64,000 bases of DNA from Glandiceps talaboti (Eukaryota > Hemichordata > Enteropneusta > Spengelidae), in NCBI RefSeq assembly GCF_964340395.1, contig NC_135561.1, positions 20,762,740 through 20,826,739 on the forward strand. Direction: 5' to 3'. Of the stretch, positions 59,560 to 64,000 are shown one piece after another. Within the stretch, counting starts at the first letter, position 1. Each line of letters begins with the position of its first letter. Position numbers and translations under genes: made by a program. The notes below the pieces were generated by a model. The model made no database searches, was not told the DNA's origin, and was given only the letters and a program-made list of their open reading frames with translations.

Positions 59560-61600
59560 ACCACATAGTAAGAGATTGTTCAATGTAGGATAAAAAAACA
59601 ATTCTTTTAGTTAGACCTAAGGACCCCCCCCCCTCCCCTTAACTAAATTGTCCAAAATTGATCATTGTTTCAGCCAGCGCAATCAATATCAAATCAGTAT
59701 GTAGTGTATAGTACTATGAATACAAGGCCAGTGTGTATTGAGAAAATTGCTCTTTTATTAACACTTTATTGTCTTTGTAAATGGCTGACATTAACAACAA
59801 CAATAGAAACCAGTATTTGAACAACTGAACATTGTGCTAAGATCTCATGGACGGCCTCAAAAATTACTTTAATTTATGGACGGCCTCAAAACATACATTT
59901 ATGGACAGTATTAAAAGTATATTGACAAGCAGTTCAGTAACTGGTCATTCTTCTTGCTCAGGAATATTATTAGCAATGAGTCGTGTCATGTTCAGTATTT
60001 TTCTTCTTTTTATCTAAGTGTTGTTTCTGTTGTTTATACTTCCTCAATTGGTAGTATGTGTCAAACCTAAACAAATAGAAAATATAATATAATATGTACT
60101 GAGTGAATAAATGTAATAAAGTTTCATTTCTAGCTGTTAATGCAAAATAATAATATTTTTGTTGAAAGTTAATAGTACATAAACTATCTAGTTAACTCCT
60201 CAGTTATTTGAACTGATACTGCACTCCATTTGGCAAGATAAATTTGCACATCCAGTGACTTAGAGAAGACCCATCACTTGTACTAGTTTGTACTAGTTTC
60301 TTTTGCTTTTTTTACTCTCTCCTTTGAGCTTGGAAGTCACTCTATCGCTGTGAATAGTGAATAAGCATCACATTTGGATGATGTGACATAATTGTGCCCT
60401 CTTGCACATAAATTAACCTGAGAGAGTGCTAAATTCTCCCATTTAGCAATTGGACATTTTTTCCAAAATATTTTTATTTTGATTCAATTCAATTAAAACA
60501 GATTCAATTAAAAGTAAGACCATTTTTTGTCGGTTGAGAACTAAAATGGGTCGAAATCCCCCACCCCCAAACTAAAAGAATTTAGTTTTTTATCTGACAT
60601 CGATGTATTGGTTTCACCCCTTAGAGAGCACATTGCTACATTGTAATTTCCTACATGTTGTAGCTACCATACATGTAGATACCTATAGTGTATTATATCT
60701 TTCAACACACCAACTGATACATGTACCATCCATCCAGTTTGATATCGGCATTTTAAGGTCATTATTACAGTCCAGTACTTGGAAATTATAATAATTATTT
60801 ACATATAAAAAAATTAGTGTCAAATGATCAATATTGCAGATGTTTGTGTCGTTATACTTTGATGAGCCACACACTACATACTAGATGTGAATACACTATT
60901 GATTTCATTAAGGCAACATTAATTATTTTTTATGTTTTTCATCATATCACCTTAATGGATTGTTCAGTCAGTTAAAAAAGGGGGTGGGAATGGAAAAGTA
61001 AGGCATCGTATGAACATGTTGGTGATAATTTGAATTTATATTTTAAATCATACTTCAAAAGTCTGAATGACTTTAGAGATCACAATTTCAAGTCAGACGG
61101 AAAACTTTGAATTCTGTGTTTTATTAAAGATCCATTTTCAGTAATATTAAATTAACAATTTTGCCTTGATATACACTGAACAGTTTGCCTTCCACATGCA
61201 TGTAGGAATGATGTGGGAACACTAAATGTTGGTATTCATAAGAAATTATGTGAGTGACAGGTCAGGTTGTCTTTAGAGGACACACTGCCACTTGTAGAGA
61301 TGCTATCTTTATCATCAATTATGTTAATATCTTTATTTGACCTGCCATAGAGGGCATTAATATTTTAAAATTGTTTTGTTGAATTGGCGTTTTATAGGTC
61401 TGGTTGGTCATGAGAAACATAAAAATGAAAAGAGTCACCCTTCTACAGCATACTGTAAATATCAATGAAACATTCATCTGGTAATTGTACTTGTTAGATT
61501 TGGAATTGAATAATGTGGTTAAGTAGGAGTTTTCATCAGACCTTGACTGTGATTGTATTTAGAGCAGCAATGGTGATGTAAGTAGACTGCCAATTGTTTT
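59560..61600. other. intron or intergenic sequence, no gene seen
   Basis: A fair acceptor occurs at 59960 (CTTCTTGCTCAG), but no matching donor or recognisable product was found. Decayed MITE-G-like strings occur near 59560 and 61260. Confidence 0.4.
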
Positions 61601-61789
61601 GTTAACATTTTAATTTGTAATTCTAAATGCCGACTTCAAATTTTGTTTAGTTTCAGCGTAGATTGTACCCTAGGCTATGGTACCGATCCATGTAATTGTA
61701 TTACTCTCCATTTTGTGTTGACTAATTATGGCAATTTATTTTTGTGTAACATAACTGGTGCATGGTGTTCATCTGACTGGCTGGATGTG

Positions 61790-61796
61790 TGTGTGG

Positions 61797-61887
<91 letters not shown>

Positions 61888-61919
61888 TGTGTGTGTGAGT
61901 CTCTGTGTCTGTGTCTGTT

Positions 61920-61966
<47 letters not shown>

Positions 61967-62059
61967 CAGTATCTGTATGTATGTATGTATGTATGTATGT
62001 ATGTATGTATGTATGTATGTATGTATGTATGTATGTATAGATGTATGTATGTATGTATG

Positions 62060-62130
<71 letters not shown>

Positions 62131-62430
62131 GTCTGTCGGTCGGTATGTATGTACCTGTATGTACATTGTATGTACAATGACATGTATATGTATTTATCAT
62201 GCATGAATATGTTTGTTTGTTTGTTTGTTTGTTTGTTTGTTTGTTTGTTTGTTTGTTTGTTTGTTTGTTTGTTTGTTTGTTTGTTTGTTTGTTTGTTTGT
62301 TTGTTTGTTCGTTTGTTCGTTGGTTGGTTGGTTGGTTCGTTCGTTCGTTCTTTTGTTCGTTTGTTTGGTCGTTCGTTTGTTCGTTTGTTCGTTTGTTTGT
62401 TTGTTTGTTTGTTTGTTTATTTGTTTGACT
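61790..62430. repeat. 640-bp compound microsatellite
   Basis: (TG)n at 61798-61882, (CTGT)n at 61917-61966, (GTAT)n at 61975-62055, (CTGT)n at 62060-62130 and (TTTG)n at 62209-62330, then degenerate GTTC/GGTT/TTTG runs. The CTGT-GTAT-CTGT order resembles 33950-34056. All long frames here are artefacts. Confidence 0.97.
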
Positions 62431-62434
62431 GACT

Positions 62435-63930
62435 GATGTAACTTTAAAGAATCTTCCAAACTGATTGCTACTTTTTAAGTCTATAGTTTTATGATTACAA
62501 AAACAAAATGATTATACTAAGTGTGTTATATGAAATACTTTATGCACATTTAGAAGGTTGTCTTGTACAAATGAGATTGACTTACATGTATGTTAACTTG
62601 AAGTGATCACTAGGCAGAGAGTGTGTTTAAAAGGTAATTACATGTACATGTAGGTTACATTTATCAACAGTAAATAAGTATAAAAAACGTGAATCTTTGA
62701 CTTGTTTTCACACCTTAGACGTATACCTTGTGGTATTCTAAGGAAATCTGTTATGACAATAGAAACAAGTAAACTAAGTATCGGTACGACTCAACCAGTC
62801 AATGCTTCAATAGACACTTTTAAGTATGGCAGTATTTGAATTAAAATTGACTTAAGTTAAAAAGTACTTGTACTTCTTGAAAAAACCCACAGTGAGGTAT
62901 GAAACTATAGTAAAAAATTACAAAATTTTTGTACTTGTGTATGAATAAGAATTGCTGTAAAACACGATTGTAACTTATCTACCAATAGTTCACATTTGGT
63001 TCAGTATGGAATACATATATCATAACCGCAGTGTCTTTACTAAGGTCTGGAAATTTCAGTAATAGAGGAGTAAGATTTATATAGGTTTCCATACCATGTA
63101 TCATCATTTTGTGGTGAATCCAGGTAAAATGCCTGGGAATCAGGTACATGATGATGTAGATCTTATACAAAGAACTACATGTATGATGTATAAATTGCAT
63201 CACGGTCAATTATTTGTAATAAAAAAATATAGTCTATCATGAAGAGTTCAGGATAGATGCACTTGGTGGATTTGATAACTATTATGTATAATTCCCTATA
63301 CACAGATTAGAACTGATAATACACAAATTTATCATGATTCATGGAGTCTATGATCAAAATTGAAGATTTGTTTTCAAAGTACGTGTTTGTTCACATGCCC
63401 AAGAGGTATATATGTTTGTATGACGTCCCTTGACGTTCATCATATCATTCATACTCACAACTTTGTCATCTCTTGAGTCTTCTTTCATTATAGGAATTGA
63501 ATCACATTTTTTGATTGCTGTGATATGAGGCAGTTCTTCAAGACAAATTACATCTTGGAAGGAATGATGTTTGTAGTTTCAAAATGACAGCAACACGATA
63601 AGCCCAGATTATGATGATTAATAATCTACTAACTGTTACACTAGGATAGCTTTCTATAAAAACATATGATAAAGACCAGATGCTTTGCAGTCGCACGACT
63701 AGCAATTAAAAACGTCAAGATATAAACTCTGTCTTCCTGACCTTCATGTACGTGTACGTTTGTTTTCTTTCCCCAGTGATGTCTGTACATACTATTTAAT
63801 CAAACTATCACATAATGGATTGTCTGATCAACATTTTGTTTGGTTTTGGGTTGAAGCAATGTATTTCAAAAATAAAAACAATTAAATATAAAATGAAATG
63901 AAAAAAATCAAATCAAATCCTGACTTGCCT
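62435..63930. other. no gene or clear repeat seen
   Basis: AT-rich sequence with no supported exon. Its last ~50 bp (caaaaaatgtgatttttggt) resembles the start of module 1 in the composite elements, so another copy may begin at the right edge. Confidence 0.4.
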
Positions 63931-64000
63931 ACCCTGAGGGCATGTTACTTGTGACTTCGGTCAAAAAATGTGATTTTTGGTAAAAAAAAGAAATTAAATT

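Noticed and set aside
59960-60020. Possible exon after the acceptor CTTCTTGCTCAG (ILLAMSRVMFSIFLLFI then stop)
   Set aside because: No partner exon or donor, and the phase relation to the MSE gene is unknown. A short hydrophobic frame in AT-rich DNA is weak evidence.
61643-62459. Long Thr/His/Gln/Asn or Cys/Val/Leu repeat proteins
   Set aside because: These are translations of compound microsatellites; every frame on both strands is open for the same reason.

Overview
This is eukaryotic, AT-rich, intron-rich nuclear DNA. It has phase-1 extracellular-domain exons, vertebrate-like splice sites, tRNA-derived SINEs, many short inverted-repeat elements and long microsatellites. A marine invertebrate bilaterian (for example a hemichordate, echinoderm, lancelet or lophotrochozoan) fits best, but I cannot name the species. 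Coding sequence is only about 2% of the window, and most of the open frames are satellite or microsatellite artefacts.

Layout. (1) 1-8696: an uninterrupted array of a 44-bp satellite, about 200 copies, reaching the left edge. (2) 11070 to 22677 (perhaps to 24302), plus strand: six consecutive exons, all in phase 1, encoding four LDL-receptor class A modules and then a Frizzled-type cysteine-rich domain split over two exons. This is the 3' part of a secreted or membrane modular protein of the corin/MFRP kind; its 5' end is not visible. The introns hold a SINE, a dead LINE fragment, a 2-kb inverted-repeat structure and composite satellite-bearing elements. (3) 29189-34889, minus strand: TMEM18, recognised from four exons (N-terminus, first membrane segment, third membrane segment, C-terminus). 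The exon that should carry the second membrane segment was not found. A second, nearly identical copy of its last exon, with a premature stop, lies at 26904-26999. (4) 34890-35376: a compact bidirectional promoter between TMEM18 and a plus-strand gene whose first coding exon is only Met-Ser-Glu. Its second exon (28 bp) lies 11.4 kb downstream, and the rest of that gene is beyond the window or unrecognised. (5) 35.4-64 kb: introns or intergenic DNA filled with minisatellites (units of 23 to 49 bp), foldback/MITE-like elements, SINEs and compound microsatellites.

The genes show no operon-like cooperation. The LDLa-Frizzled gene and TMEM18 converge, and TMEM18 and the MSE gene diverge from a shared promoter. 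The most notable non-genic signals are: a 27-copy 38-bp satellite with two POU/octamer sites (ATTTGCAT) per unit; a family of composite elements with a hairpin end and two internal tandem-repeat modules (at least three loci); the duplicated TMEM18 terminal exon; a TA-flanked element built from a palindromic minisatellite; and at least ten foldback elements in 25 kb.
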